NCBI GenBank assembly: GCA_900608495.1
Contig: UWYT01000239.1
Location: forward strand, 1 to 57,007
Reading direction: 5' to 3'
DNA length: 57,007 nt
Source: Olavius algarvensis spirochete endosymbiont
GTDB lineage: Bacteria > Spirochaetota > Spirochaetia > DSM-2461
The position numbers and the translations under genes are program-made. Below are positions 19,201-27,965 of this stretch, piece after piece. The first letter of the stretch is position 1; each line of letters starts with the position of its first letter. The notes beneath the pieces were generated by a model that saw only the letters and a list, made by a program, of their open reading frames with translations, did not search any database and had not been told where the DNA came from.

Positions 19201-22096
19201 TGATTCTGTCGCCGATGCTCTTCTGATGTATGGCCTTGTAAGAACCCTTGATCAGTTCAACTTCGCTTTCGCCGGGCTCAGCTCTTAGCAACCCGTCCAC
19301 GCCAACTTTGGCAAAGCTAATCAGCATCTCCTTGTCTATTGGGACAAACCTGCTCCACCGGTTTGTTTCCACACTGCTACCTATTCGGGCACCTATATAC
19401 CAAAATGCCGGGTGAACTATCACGGAAGTAGCGGCGCTGATGGACTGACGATCTATGTCCTGAACTGTGCCTTCAACAACGTACCTGTAAGACTTCCCCT
19501 TGAGACTGTGATCGGCAGTATCAATTTCCAGGTTTGCAGTTCCCTGCAGGCTCAGTGTATCTTCATTTGAACTTAAAACCTTCTCCCGTTCCCATCCCTT
19601 GGGACCGAATACCCAAAACCTCCATCCATCTCCACTTGGACGGAAACGGACAGGTGCTCTGGTCCAGAAATAAGACATATCTCCTTCTGTGAGAGCTCCT
19701 CCTGCAAGATAATTGGCTTCTAATGGTATGGAAACCGTATCACCCAGGAAAAAGGCGCGCTCCGGGCGTTTCAGTAGTACTTGGAAATTGAGTCGCCTGA
19801 AGAAAGCCACCTGGAATTTTTCATCCCGCCTGACGCCGTATCGTTCATAGCGAATTGTATAGTCCCCCGGTTCCATATCTTCCGGAATATCATAGGTGTC
19901 GAAGAATCCTCCGGATTCGCTAGTCCGGCCGTTCCACGAGGTTAGTTCCTTCTTTTTCCAACCCTCATGTTTGAGGATAGATATATCGTGTGAACCGGAA
20001 TAGGGGGTGAAGACACCCAGTCTTTGGTTCCAGTCCATTCCCCGATATGTCAGAGTCTCTCCGGGACGATATATTCCCCGGTCGGAAAAAAGGAAAACTC
20101 GGGGGATTGCTCTTTCGGCAGTCTGGGGTCGGGAAGTGCTTATACTGAACCGATAGCCACTTTGAGTGTTTGATACGGGCAGATCCACCCTGTCGCTGCC
20201 GAATTCCGCGGCAAGGCGTATTTCATAACGTTCGGTTTGAGCATTGTAAAAACCATGTCTAAACTCGCCCTTTTCCAACGCTATTTCAGCCAGTCCGTAG
20301 GAATCAGTGACAGCTTCTTTTTTGAATTTTCCGACACCCCTCAGGATTACTCTCGAATTACTGACAGGCTCCCCGGTTGACAATCGGTTCACCCAGACAA
20401 GAAACTTGTTGTAAGCATATCTCGTAGTCAGTCCGAGATCTGTCACCTGGACAGTCATAGACCGTTTATTCCAATCCTCTACGTTTTCTCCCTTCCAGTT
20501 CTTGTACTTTTCGATGAAGCTCCAGGCCAAATCTACCTTCCCGAAGCCCTCGGAATTCATGTAGGGTATCAGATCAATCAGTTTGAAGTTGGCTTGATTC
20601 CTGATAGCCTCCTTCAGTCCCGGGTCCTGGCTGATTCCATTAATCTTGAAGGTTCCTCTATCAGTATTCTGAAATTCATAAACAACAGCAGGATCAAATT
20701 GCGCTTCCAGGCTGTTTAGACCGTCATTGCCGGGAAAATGGGAGTAGGTCATGGCAGGAGGTACTTCGATTTCAATAGTTCTATCGATTCCCAGAGAACG
20801 CCCGTAGATATCCTTCAGTTCTCCGCTGATGGTGAGCTTGTATGTGGATTCATAATCTACCGGCAGGTTCGCCACACGGATTCTTGAACCGAAAATCTTC
20901 ACATGATCCGACATGTTTAGCCCTTCGAATTCGGTAGATATACTTCTCTTTGAAGATTCCGGATCGACCGAATGGGAGAACTCGAGAAATATCGGGTTCA
21001 TTACACCCTCAGAATCATATGAAAAATAGTAACCATAATCCTTATAGTCCAGGTATCGGAAAGATGTGAGTGTATGAAAATTCAGATACTGGTTTTCCTT
21101 CCGGGGGCTTGATTCCGAATTGGCTCTTGCTCCGGCCAGCAGCCGCACCCTATACCGGCTCTCCGTGCTTAGGTCTTCTTGCACCTCAAGCAGGACAGTC
21201 CTTTCTATGAAGCCTCTTTCCCAGAACACTTCAGGTTCTTCCGGCCTTGAAACAGTTATGGGATGAATCTTCCGCCCGTCCAGAATCTGGATGTACTCAC
21301 CGACGATTTCCGGATCAACAGTCTGATTGAATGTAACTAATACCCGTTTTGCTTTTTCAGGAGGAATCTCAATCGTTGCATCATGAAGTTCTTCCCAGGT
21401 GCCGAACATCAGTGAAAGCATTTCCAGGGATTCGCTCAGAATTGTATATTCAAAATCCTCCCTCAGTTCTGAGCCGTGTATGGAGGTAGCCTTCTTGCTT
21501 ATCTGGACAGAGTAACTCCGAGTGCGATGCATCGGACTGTCAGGTTCAAAACTCAAAATCTTTGTACCGTACCATCGATATGTACCGGATATTTCTGGTG
21601 TGACAGTCATGATGGAACTCTTTCGGAGAGGCTCCCCTAACTTGCTGACCGGAACCATCGGTTGATTAAACTGAACATAGATGGTGGGCTTCTTCATTTC
21701 TATGGGCAGTTCTCCGGTAGGGCCATAATCGACAATCTTCAGAGGTTCAGCCTTCCCCGATGTTTTCATCAATGAGACGTCGAAATTTCCTATATCGAAA
21801 TAGTTGGTTGTGATAGAAGACAAATCCACGTTGTCTTTCAGAAGCAATTCCTGTTCGGAGGAGGTTGTTTCATAGAGTTCAATAAAAGCTTCAAGATCCA
21901 ATTGAGACATCTCTGCCTGATGCAGCAGTTCCGAATCGCTTAGAACTGGGACATCGATATCCTGATCATCGGAAGATATGAGGGCTAAGAAGGAAGTTTC
22001 ACTTTCAGCAACATCCTCTGTTGGAGCGCAGGCTGTAACCAGGGAGAGAATTATGAGAAAAAGAGTGCCGATACTGATTCTTTTCATTTTGTCCAT
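16199..22096 (-). CDS. Bacterial alpha-2-macroglobulin family lipoprotein, thioester-less
   Basis: The 1965-residue protein is of YfhM/YfaS size, with a lipobox signal peptide (LSLVTACAPTED), so it is probably lipid-anchored and periplasmic. It has macroglobulin-like beta domains, the MG7/A2M signature region around NVKTALPRQMRVRD, and a C-terminal alpha-alpha barrel (complement-like domain). In thioester members the barrel opens with a CxEQ motif. Here the equivalent stretch reads NFTFDYLYAAVPG and has no Cys or Glu-Gln, so covalent trapping of proteases is not expected. Physical trapping or binding to PBP1C remains possible. It precedes and overlaps pbpC. Confidence 0.93.
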   Translation of the reverse strand: MDKMKRISIGTLFLIILSLVTACAPTEDVAESETSFLALISSDDQDIDVPVLSDSELLHQAEMSQLDLEAFIELYETTSSEQELLLKDNVDLSSITTNYFDIGNFDVSLMKTSGKAEPLKIVDYGPTGELPIEMKKPTIYVQFNQPMVPVSKLGEPLRKSSIMTVTPEISGTYRWYGTKILSFEPDSPMHRTRSYSVQISKKATSIHGSELREDFEYTILSESLEMLSLMFGTWEELHDATIEIPPEKAKRVLVTFNQTVDPEIVGEYIQILDGRKIHPITVSRPEEPEVFWERGFIERTVLLEVQEDLSTESRYRVRLLAGARANSESSPRKENQYLNFHTLTSFRYLDYKDYGYYFSYDSEGVMNPIFLEFSHSVDPESSKRSISTEFEGLNMSDHVKIFGSRIRVANLPVDYESTYKLTISGELKDIYGRSLGIDRTIEIEVPPAMTYSHFPGNDGLNSLEAQFDPAVVYEFQNTDRGTFKINGISQDPGLKEAIRNQANFKLIDLIPYMNSEGFGKVDLAWSFIEKYKNWKGENVEDWNKRSMTVQVTDLGLTTRYAYNKFLVWVNRLSTGEPVSNSRVILRGVGKFKKEAVTDSYGLAEIALEKGEFRHGFYNAQTERYEIRLAAEFGSDRVDLPVSNTQSGYRFSISTSRPQTAERAIPRVFLFSDRGIYRPGETLTYRGMDWNQRLGVFTPYSGSHDISILKHEGWKKKELTSWNGRTSESGGFFDTYDIPEDMEPGDYTIRYERYGVRRDEKFQVAFFRRLNFQVLLKRPERAFFLGDTVSIPLEANYLAGGALTEGDMSYFWTRAPVRFRPSGDGWRFWVFGPKGWEREKVLSSNEDTLSLQGTANLEIDTADHSLKGKSYRYVVEGTVQDIDRQSISAATSVIVHPAFWYIGARIGSSVETNRWSRFVPIDKEMLISFAKVGVDGLLRAEPGESEVELIKGSYKAIHQKSIGDRISTRYEWVEETLQSGKVKWKDGYSEFRYTPEESGSYRLRITGRDNNDREVITDISFYASGGSWVRWIGENVEDITLEVEQDIYFPGDSARILVRSPLEKGKYLMTIEREGILEERLIELDPADPIIEIPIKEEWVPVMYVTLSGYMTRTAEPQSYYEPDFGKPKGIFGAAAINISTRSRELDMEITSDKALYRPGDKGEITVRVTSDGIPVSNAEITYLAVDRGVLDIINYHIPNPLSYFYDIDNFDMYGAGDDSRRLLMAPVTYEISNLRGGDGEEKKLQRREDFTPLAVFEPFLTTNQNGEVRIPVEWPDTLTTYRSTVIALKGQKIGYSEDELYIKNPINVKTALPRQMRVRDTSFAGVVLSNIDDRDHEVSVKIRSDNIGLPGTVEKTVIVPAGKSYEVPFVLEGKTAGEGEIIFTINSEVLNEELVDTMLVEAPIIKESFTTTGIVSEEVSEEGLLIPSNIGKGYGSLALSLDSSQAPFLREQLKSLSAHRNFNFTFDYLYAAVPGIVAPEISALMGRRFERDSQRKLESFLKITSHRQMSDGGITSSEKRLSRISDPYCSLVTLHMLQILSNQGRLEKNKAPELSRLKKYISGKFPHATLYYQLYAHYVFTLGGDFNRKRTNWLESHEDELGISGYGLLGAIYQLEGRGSKAKTIYSKVKNFVSIGTRGVDIRDTYESRFYFDSGYQQLAHLLRLGIMVRENSEMIRRYTFSLDIQKGPRNWLDSQDRLWMAIALNDLLIKEDPGRNDFTGEVVLKDQTLMKEAFSGLSKKPEEAAFSLFNQIIPIVGENELNSLQFRKEGTGTLFYATTLNYALPNEVAPARDEGLSIYTQIETLEGDLVEEDVLDLGKTYRMRVILNTSKTRSYVNLSVPIPSGAEILDPSFSVSSSFLNKGGVQSETWTRETKYGDEIEILAEGYVWFHNRDLYFYHFSPNQMIYNNEIRYSWSSLYYGQREITFLFRCTTPGIYPTPPASANLLFEPEVFGRDRGKLIVIR

Positions 22097-22142
22097 CCGG
22101 ATAACAGGTTTGCTATGATGTATTCACCAGTGTGTGTTTTTA

Positions 22143-22173
22143 AGTATACAACAAATAAGGCCTTTTATGTGAA
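22143..22173 (-). promoter_or_regulatory. Putative promoter upstream of the alpha-2-macroglobulin/pbpC operon
   Basis: Reading the minus strand, a -35-like TTCACA (22173-22168) and a -10-like TATACT (22148-22143) each match consensus at five of six positions. The spacing is a rather long 19 bases. They lie about 47 bases before the A2M start. The rest of the roughly 250-base gap between this gene and the GGDEF gene shows nothing else I can name. Confidence 0.38.
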
Positions 22174-22346
22174 GGCGGTTGCATCTGCACACGGAATCAA
22201 ACCCGGCCGATCACGAGAGATAATTCATTCTCATACGACACCAAACTATCCCATCTTGAATACCGAAACCAGAGTGGAAGACCCACCCGAGGCACATCCG
22301 TCAGCCAAAAGAAAATGGATTGGGAATTCTCATCCGAGTATGGGAA

Positions 22347-23312
22347 TTAACCAGAAAACAGTATGGGGCGATTTCTCCCAGTCTCCTTGGCTTTATACAG
22401 CGCCTTATCCGACTTCTCCAACAGAGCTTTCGGAGAATTGGCATGTGAAGGGCATTGAGCAATTCCAGCACTTGCACTGACTTCCACGAGAGAACTATTG
22501 TGCTCATCAAATATACTCATTGCATGAATCGCCTTGACGGCAGACTCACAGAGTCGCAGAGCTTCCTTTCCTTCAGTATTCGGTAGTACAAGGGCAAATT
22601 CATCTCCTCCGTATCGTGCAAGAATATCATTTTTCCTGAAGGTGGAATTAAACACCTCCACCACTCCCAGAATTACCCGATCCCCAACAGCTTCGCCATA
22701 CCTGGTATTAAGCTCACCGAAATAATCCAGATCAAGAATAATCAGTGAAACGGGTTTGTCATTCCGATTCGCCTTTGAAACCGCATCTACCAAGGCATCA
22801 TCAAAAAAGCGTCTGTTATACAGGCCAGTGAAGTCATCCGTTACGGCGCGAATTCGCGCATTCTCCCCCCATTTCAGCATATCCGAAAGAAACGAGCCTG
22901 TTTTCAGAAACCGACTCGTGGCAGTATTGAGCATGTGCTGAATCACCTTAATAGATGCCTTGGGTTGGCGAATCATGAGGGTTCTAAATCCCTTCCAATC
23001 GAGCGAAAGCATATGGCAGGAATCAAGAGCTCTGCAAGTTGCGGAGCGGACAGTTTTCTCCAAGATGGACATCTCGCCGAAGAAGCTCCCCTCGCATATT
23101 CGAGAAACCTCCACTTCCTCGCCATCGGCTGTTTTAATAGAAATCGAAACCGTGCCGGATAGAATGACATACATCAGCAGCCCCTCGTCCCCTTCCCGAA
23201 AGATTGTTTCCCCTGCAGGCACCCTGAGCTCTTTGAGAAAGCGTTGAATCTTTCTTAGTTCCCTTGCATCCAGACTGGAAAAAATATCAAGCTTGCTGAT
23301 TCTATTATCCAT
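22347..23312 (-). CDS. Cyclic-nucleotide-binding domain / diguanylate cyclase (intact GGDEF)
   Basis: The protein has 321 residues from the ATG that overlaps the upstream stop. Residues 1-120 form a Crp-type cNMP-binding domain (VPAGETIFREGDEGLLMYVI and GSFFGEMSILE) without a DNA-binding helix-turn-helix. After a helical linker, a GGDEF domain starts at DDFTGLYNRRFFDDAL. It keeps the full active motif RYGGDEFA and the RxxD inhibitory site (RKND, five residues before the motif), so it should make c-di-GMP from GTP with product feedback. The frame extends upstream, but those residues lie inside the previous gene. The 8-base ATGGATAA overlap with that gene implies coupled translation. Confidence 0.92.
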   Translation of the reverse strand: MDNRISKLDIFSSLDARELRKIQRFLKELRVPAGETIFREGDEGLLMYVILSGTVSISIKTADGEEVEVSRICEGSFFGEMSILEKTVRSATCRALDSCHMLSLDWKGFRTLMIRQPKASIKVIQHMLNTATSRFLKTGSFLSDMLKWGENARIRAVTDDFTGLYNRRFFDDALVDAVSKANRNDKPVSLIILDLDYFGELNTRYGEAVGDRVILGVVEVFNSTFRKNDILARYGGDEFALVLPNTEGKEALRLCESAVKAIHAMSIFDEHNSSLVEVSASAGIAQCPSHANSPKALLEKSDKALYKAKETGRNRPILFSG

Positions 23313-24285
23313 AATCGCGGGCTTCTTCCGGAAACAAAACAACACCGCCACCACGCTGGCGGCCGTCCAGCGGAAGCGAACGAACAGCCTCAACCAAAGT
23401 CGCGACATCCTCACCATGAACAGGCGAAAGCCCTAATCCAAAACTAAAAGTAAGTGACACCATGTTGCCATCCAGGAACTCGCTCAAATCCAAATTTTGC
23501 AAACCATTTTTAATCTTCTTCGCAAGTTCAATCAAATCAAACCTGTCAGCATCCGGCAGAATAACAGCATTCTCATTGCCCATGTAGCGAAAAAGCAAAT
23601 CCCTGTTGGGAACAATGCTGCTCGACTCTTCTCCGATTCGCCACAGTGTTTTATCGCCTGCCTCGTGACCGTAAGCATCATTGATTTCCTTAAAATTGTC
23701 GGGTTTGTACATTATTAACCCAACCCGTTTCCTTTCGCCTATCAGCAATGTAAGGGTTTCTTCAAAATAGGTTTTATTATTCAAGCCAGTCAGTTTGTCC
23801 AGGTAAACCTTGCGCCTTAGTTCTTGAATCAAAGGAGAATTGTCTTTAACCAAGGCGTTAACCTCTCTAATTTTTGCTGAAATTTGCACCAGAAAAGCAT
23901 GTAAAAGGCGGGCGCTAACCCTGGGCTGCGAATTCAAAACGTCCCTGAATTTGCTATCCCCACCAGGAAACACGAGCAGGGAAACCTCACCAACTGCAAT
24001 CGCTGAAGCGTTTCTCTTCTCTTCCGTGAACATGTCCAACTCACCAAAGCAATCACCGGAAAGGAATCTGGCAATATCAGATGAGCCTCCTTCATCATCA
24101 AATCTTCTAATAACTATTTCGCCGCTATCGATAACATAAAGCCTATCAGGTGAATCACCGGCATTGAAAACTGCCTCTCCATCACTAACCCGCATGAAGC
24201 GGCTATAAGAGGCTATTGTGGTTAAATCTTTGTCCGTACAGGTTGAGAACAGAGCTGTTGATTTTAGAAGGGCGTCTGGCTTCAT
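23305..24285 (-). CDS. Cyclic-nucleotide-binding domain / degenerate GGDEF protein
   Basis: The 326-residue protein has the same plan as the gene it overlaps. An N-terminal cNMP-binding domain (GEAVFNAGDSPDRLYVID and GDCFGELDMFTEE) is followed by a linker helix and a GGDEF-fold domain (DKLTGLNNKTYFEETL). The signature that should read RYGGDEF is RYMGNENA, and there is no RxxD inhibitory site. It is therefore probably catalytically dead and may act as a GTP or c-di-GMP sensor, or as a partner of the intact cyclase encoded next. It is divergent from the PilZ fusion gene across a short intergenic region. Confidence 0.9.
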   Translation of the reverse strand: MKPDALLKSTALFSTCTDKDLTTIASYSRFMRVSDGEAVFNAGDSPDRLYVIDSGEIVIRRFDDEGGSSDIARFLSGDCFGELDMFTEEKRNASAIAVGEVSLLVFPGGDSKFRDVLNSQPRVSARLLHAFLVQISAKIREVNALVKDNSPLIQELRRKVYLDKLTGLNNKTYFEETLTLLIGERKRVGLIMYKPDNFKEINDAYGHEAGDKTLWRIGEESSSIVPNRDLLFRYMGNENAVILPDADRFDLIELAKKIKNGLQNLDLSEFLDGNMVSLTFSFGLGLSPVHGEDVATLVEAVRSLPLDGRQRGGGVVLFPEEARDYG

Positions 24286-24340
24286 AAATAAAGAGTACCA
24301 TTATTTAATAACAAGTGATTACAAAGCAATCTCAATTAGC

Positions 24341-24369
24341 TTGTTTTTTTGGAGTTTTTACTTTATTGT
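24341..24369 (+). promoter_or_regulatory. Putative promoter of the PilZ fusion gene
   Basis: TTGTTT (24341-24346) and TATTGT (24364-24369) are separated by 17 bases in an AT-rich tract between the divergent c-di-GMP genes. A transcript from here would begin near 24376, downstream of the upstream GTG of the long frame. This supports the TTG start at 24432. The matches to consensus are only partial. Confidence 0.32.
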
Positions 24370-24431
24370 GTCTAGCCAATTGGCTCATATGCCGATCTCG
24401 CAGTTACAAAACAAACATTTCGAGGCCCACT

Positions 24432-27400
24432 TTGGAGAAACGCAGAGTTGTCCGCTATCACCTGGAAGAATTTGTCCGGTTAGAAGGTGAGAAGGAAAAA
24501 ATCCCCGCAACCATGGTGGATCTCAGTCGCAGCGGCATGCGTGTCATCATCAACAAACCAATTGATTTCAACAAGGTTAAGCGCATTTCGGTAAAACTCC
24601 CGGGTATCGGTGGAGAGGGTATCCCCTGCCAGATTAGACGCAATGTCAAAGGTGTGGGAGGTTGGGAATTCGGGCTCGAATTCTCCGGTGAAACAAATGC
24701 TCAGGTACTTCTGGTGAATCGCTGGATCGACAGCCTGGAGAAACATACAAACCAAAGTGAACCGATATCGCTTCAATCTCGACGTGCACCTAGAATGCGC
24801 TGCACCATTACGGATATCGAATGCACAAATAGAGACTTAGTTATTTACTCGGCGCAAAACATATCCACCAGGGGGGTGTTAATTCAGGGCAGTGGCGAAC
24901 TGAAGAGTGGAGACATGCTCTCTTTGGAAATGAATCTGCCCGTATTCTCCTGTCCAATATCGATTGAAACACGCGTCGTCTATCTAATAGACAGCGGACC
25001 GGAAAATCCATTTCAAGCTGGATTATCCATTGTGAGAATTAACGCGACAAGTCAAGATAAACTTCAACAATTCGTAAGCGATACTTCACACAATCTTGCC
25101 ATACTCGAGTATCACAAACAAATGATTAAGGATGAATCATCCGAGAGATTTCAAATAAGCGGAACTCAAGCGATAACTATGTTTCACAAGCTGCGAAATG
25201 AGGCCAGCACTGTCAATCTTCTCGATGAAGAGAACCTGTGCATTATTGAAACACACATTGAGGAATTCGAAGGCATTAATTTCAAAGTAGCTTCTCCGGA
25301 AACTGTATCCAATCCGACATTTTTCTCTTTCACTCGAGATGGCGCATCCTATTTCTTCTCAGCCAAGCGCAAGTCCTGGAACGGTGGATATGGAGAATTT
25401 CAAATTCCAGTTCGCGTCTACCGCGGCGAAAAACGCGCGGAAAAACGAAAAACCAGCAGCGACAGAATCAAACTGAGAATTCCCTCCATCAGTGAACCAG
25501 TACCCGTGCAGATTTTGAATTCAAGCCGAAAAGGCATGCAGGTGGAAGTATATTCGGAATCCTTACCTGCTATGATTCCGGTGATTGGGGGAACATTGGA
25601 AATCGCGGTAGGAGAAGAAACAATACCAGGTGAAATTCGACACATAGTGGAACACCTGGGTAACACGGAAAATCAAATAGTTTATAGAGTGGGTTTGGAA
25701 ACCGGCATCAGACGCAAAACCGCAAATGCAATCACATACAGCCCAGACAATTGGATTGAAACCTGGCACGGACCGTCAAGACCTCTAAGGAATAAAAGAT
25801 TGCTTCAATCCGAACGCGTTTCGTATAAGGATTATCAAGGACGGGAAATAGTTGGTTTGCTGCATGTTAACAATCCGAAATTGCCTGCCATTGTCATAAT
25901 AATTCCTCCCGCCTTTGCCAGAAAAAAGGAATCATTTGCAACCCTGGCCCTTACTCTTCTCACTAATTTTGCCGCTGTCGGCGAAAATATCGCAGTACTA
26001 AGATATGATGGCACAAATCGCCCCGGCGAAAGTGCCAATTCCAATCCCGATGTCCGACCAGGTAATGAAATGGTTGGTTATCGAATCAATCAATCATATA
26101 CCGATTTGGAAACCACCATGAATTGGGTTCATAACAACGGGAAAGTCCAAGTGGATAAAACCGCCCTAATAACCTTTGATATGGCCGCACTTGAAGCGAG
26201 ACGCCTTCAGACATCACTTGAGAACCCACAGGCCGATCATTGGATTTCGGTTATGGGTGTTGCCTCCGCTCAAAACGCTTTGAAGAATATGCTCTGTGGC
26301 TTGGATGCAATAGCCAACCATCGAATGGGCATACCTGTCGGTACAATGAATCTGTGTGGACAGCAAATCGATATGGACAGGATGATTGCCGATATAATAC
26401 ATCTGGGTTATACCACGACTTCTGATGCACGAGAAGCCATGGCTCAAATCGAATCACCAATAACATGGATATATGGAACCCACGACAAATGGACTGATCC
26501 GGAAGAAATACGAGATATTATGAGTGTTGCATCTCCCGGTGAACGCGAACTAATCGAAATTCCGAGCACGCACAATTTACGCGCCAGCGACGATGGCATT
26601 GCAAGCTTCCAAATAATATCTGACGCAATTCTTCGTCAATTGGCAGGTTCCTCAGGCCCTGCGGTTATGCCGGATAATTCCGAACTCACTGAACTTATAG
26701 CCAGGGAGCGGGAGAGCGTTATTGGAGAAAAAAATCTAGATATTCCAGGCTTCTGGAAGTCTTACATGCTCGGCGACCGTATCGACGGGGGATACGACAA
26801 CTATGGCGAACTCGCTGAGTTTCAAGAATTTGCGCAACTGGAACTCGCCTTGCTTAAACCCATGGTGGGCGAATCCATCGCAGATATGGGCTGTGGCACG
26901 GGTTTGATAACTCAGGCCATATTGTTCGATCTAGGAACCAGCATTACAACTCTAGCTGGAACCAAATTAATCGGTATCGATCTAATACCAGAGCTGCTAA
27001 CAAAAGCCAACGAAAAATATAACAGACTGAGCAAGAAAAACCCGAAATTGAAAGAAGTCGAAATTACATGGAAATCCCTCAATCTCGAACCCTTTCCTCT
27101 AGCGGGAATCCGAGATGTACTAAACCAGCCTGGTGCAAAATTTATTGAACAGCTTAGAGGGAAGGTGCAAGGCGTTAGCTGCGAGTGCTTTGATAAATTT
27201 CGCGAACTCGATAGAGAACTCATGTCCGAGATTCTGGAAGGAAAAACAATTAATGCCTCCATCAGGCAAATTATCGAGAAGAGCATTGGGCCAAAAGAGT
27301 TGCCTCTACTCGAAGATATCAACCTTGGAGCCAGGTTCATAGTAGGTAATCTTACCCAAAAAGATCTAAAAATCAGTCTCGGCAAGGGCACAGAAGCCTT

Positions 27401-27929
27401 AAACGCTCAGCAACTGCAAAACCTCAGAAGCTCAGATCTTGCCCTGCAGAAATTAGATTTCGGTTCCTGGACGCGCGATGGGAAACTTCCTCTGGAAGAT
27501 GACAGTTTCGACGCAATATACGGAAGCCTACTCCTTCCCTACCTCTTCGCGCCCGCCGAAGCGGTAAAAGAATTCACCCGTATGCTGAAACCGGGCGGGC
27601 GTATTCTACTTTCCACAATGAAACCAGATTTCGACATCCTCAGCATCTTCAGCAGCCATGCTAAGTCTTCAAACGGGAATTTTCACGAAAAAAACTTAGA
27701 AAAGGTACACAGTATGTTAGGCGAAGCGGCAAAACTTCTTTCGCTTGAAGAAGATGGCTGGTTCCGATTCCTCAGCGAAGAAGAACTTAGGAACATGATG
27801 GTAAAAGCCGGATTGGCCAAAATCCAGATTGTTCAAGGTCTTGGCGCACCGCCACAGGCGATAATTGCAACAGGAAAAAAGGAATTAACCTCCATCACTA
27901 CGCCTAAAGCAAGCAGAGACTTCCCTTAG
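24432..27929 (+). CDS. Fusion: three PilZ domains + LuxD-like alpha/beta hydrolase + SAM methyltransferase
   Basis: The protein has 1165 residues from a TTG preceded by GAGG and directly followed by the first PilZ motif. The frame is open from a GTG at 24315, but that extension would precede the likely promoter. PilZ1 has RRVVR (4-8) and DLSRSG (30-35). PilZ2 has RRAPR (117-121) and NISTRG (143-148). A PilZN/YcgR-N-like segment (about 235-330) leads into PilZ3, with RAEKR (335-339) and NSSRKG (363-368). All three keep RxxxR and D/NxSxxG, so all could bind c-di-GMP. Residues about 460-735 resemble the LuxD acyl-ACP thioesterase family, with acid Asp near 685 (HDKWTDPEE) and His near 714 (STHNL). 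The nucleophile position reads ITFDMAA, Asp instead of Ser. From about 800 a class I methyltransferase follows (motif I ADMGCGTG at 817-824) with a long insert before LPLEDDSFDAIYG. The domain combination is not one I know. Confidence 0.85.
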   Translation: MEKRRVVRYHLEEFVRLEGEKEKIPATMVDLSRSGMRVIINKPIDFNKVKRISVKLPGIGGEGIPCQIRRNVKGVGGWEFGLEFSGETNAQVLLVNRWIDSLEKHTNQSEPISLQSRRAPRMRCTITDIECTNRDLVIYSAQNISTRGVLIQGSGELKSGDMLSLEMNLPVFSCPISIETRVVYLIDSGPENPFQAGLSIVRINATSQDKLQQFVSDTSHNLAILEYHKQMIKDESSERFQISGTQAITMFHKLRNEASTVNLLDEENLCIIETHIEEFEGINFKVASPETVSNPTFFSFTRDGASYFFSAKRKSWNGGYGEFQIPVRVYRGEKRAEKRKTSSDRIKLRIPSISEPVPVQILNSSRKGMQVEVYSESLPAMIPVIGGTLEIAVGEETIPGEIRHIVEHLGNTENQIVYRVGLETGIRRKTANAITYSPDNWIETWHGPSRPLRNKRLLQSERVSYKDYQGREIVGLLHVNNPKLPAIVIIIPPAFARKKESFATLALTLLTNFAAVGENIAVLRYDGTNRPGESANSNPDVRPGNEMVGYRINQSYTDLETTMNWVHNNGKVQVDKTALITFDMAALEARRLQTSLENPQADHWISVMGVASAQNALKNMLCGLDAIANHRMGIPVGTMNLCGQQIDMDRMIADIIHLGYTTTSDAREAMAQIESPITWIYGTHDKWTDPEEIRDIMSVASPGERELIEIPSTHNLRASDDGIASFQIISDAILRQLAGSSGPAVMPDNSELTELIARERESVIGEKNLDIPGFWKSYMLGDRIDGGYDNYGELAEFQEFAQLELALLKPMVGESIADMGCGTGLITQAILFDLGTSITTLAGTKLIGIDLIPELLTKANEKYNRLSKKNPKLKEVEITWKSLNLEPFPLAGIRDVLNQPGAKFIEQLRGKVQGVSCECFDKFRELDRELMSEILEGKTINASIRQIIEKSIGPKELPLLEDINLGARFIVGNLTQKDLKISLGKGTEALNAQQLQNLRSSDLALQKLDFGSWTRDGKLPLEDDSFDAIYGSLLLPYLFAPAEAVKEFTRMLKPGGRILLSTMKPDFDILSIFSSHAKSSNGNFHEKNLEKVHSMLGEAAKLLSLEEDGWFRFLSEEELRNMMVKAGLAKIQIVQGLGAPPQAIIATGKKELTSITTPKASRDFP

Positions 27930-27965
27930 CACCATCACCCAATTTCCAGCTATTATAAACGACAA

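Noticed and set aside
22115-22480. 121-residue plus-strand frame between the macroglobulin and GGDEF genes
   Set aside because: It overlaps the end of the GGDEF gene on the other strand and runs through the likely A2M promoter. Its composition is unlike a protein (many Pro, His and Ser without pattern).
24315-24431. N-terminal extension of the PilZ fusion with a hydrophobic stretch, from a GTG
   Set aside because: It would give a membrane-like segment, but it contains the probable promoter. The TTG at 24432 has a ribosome site and lies directly before the first PilZ arginine motif.
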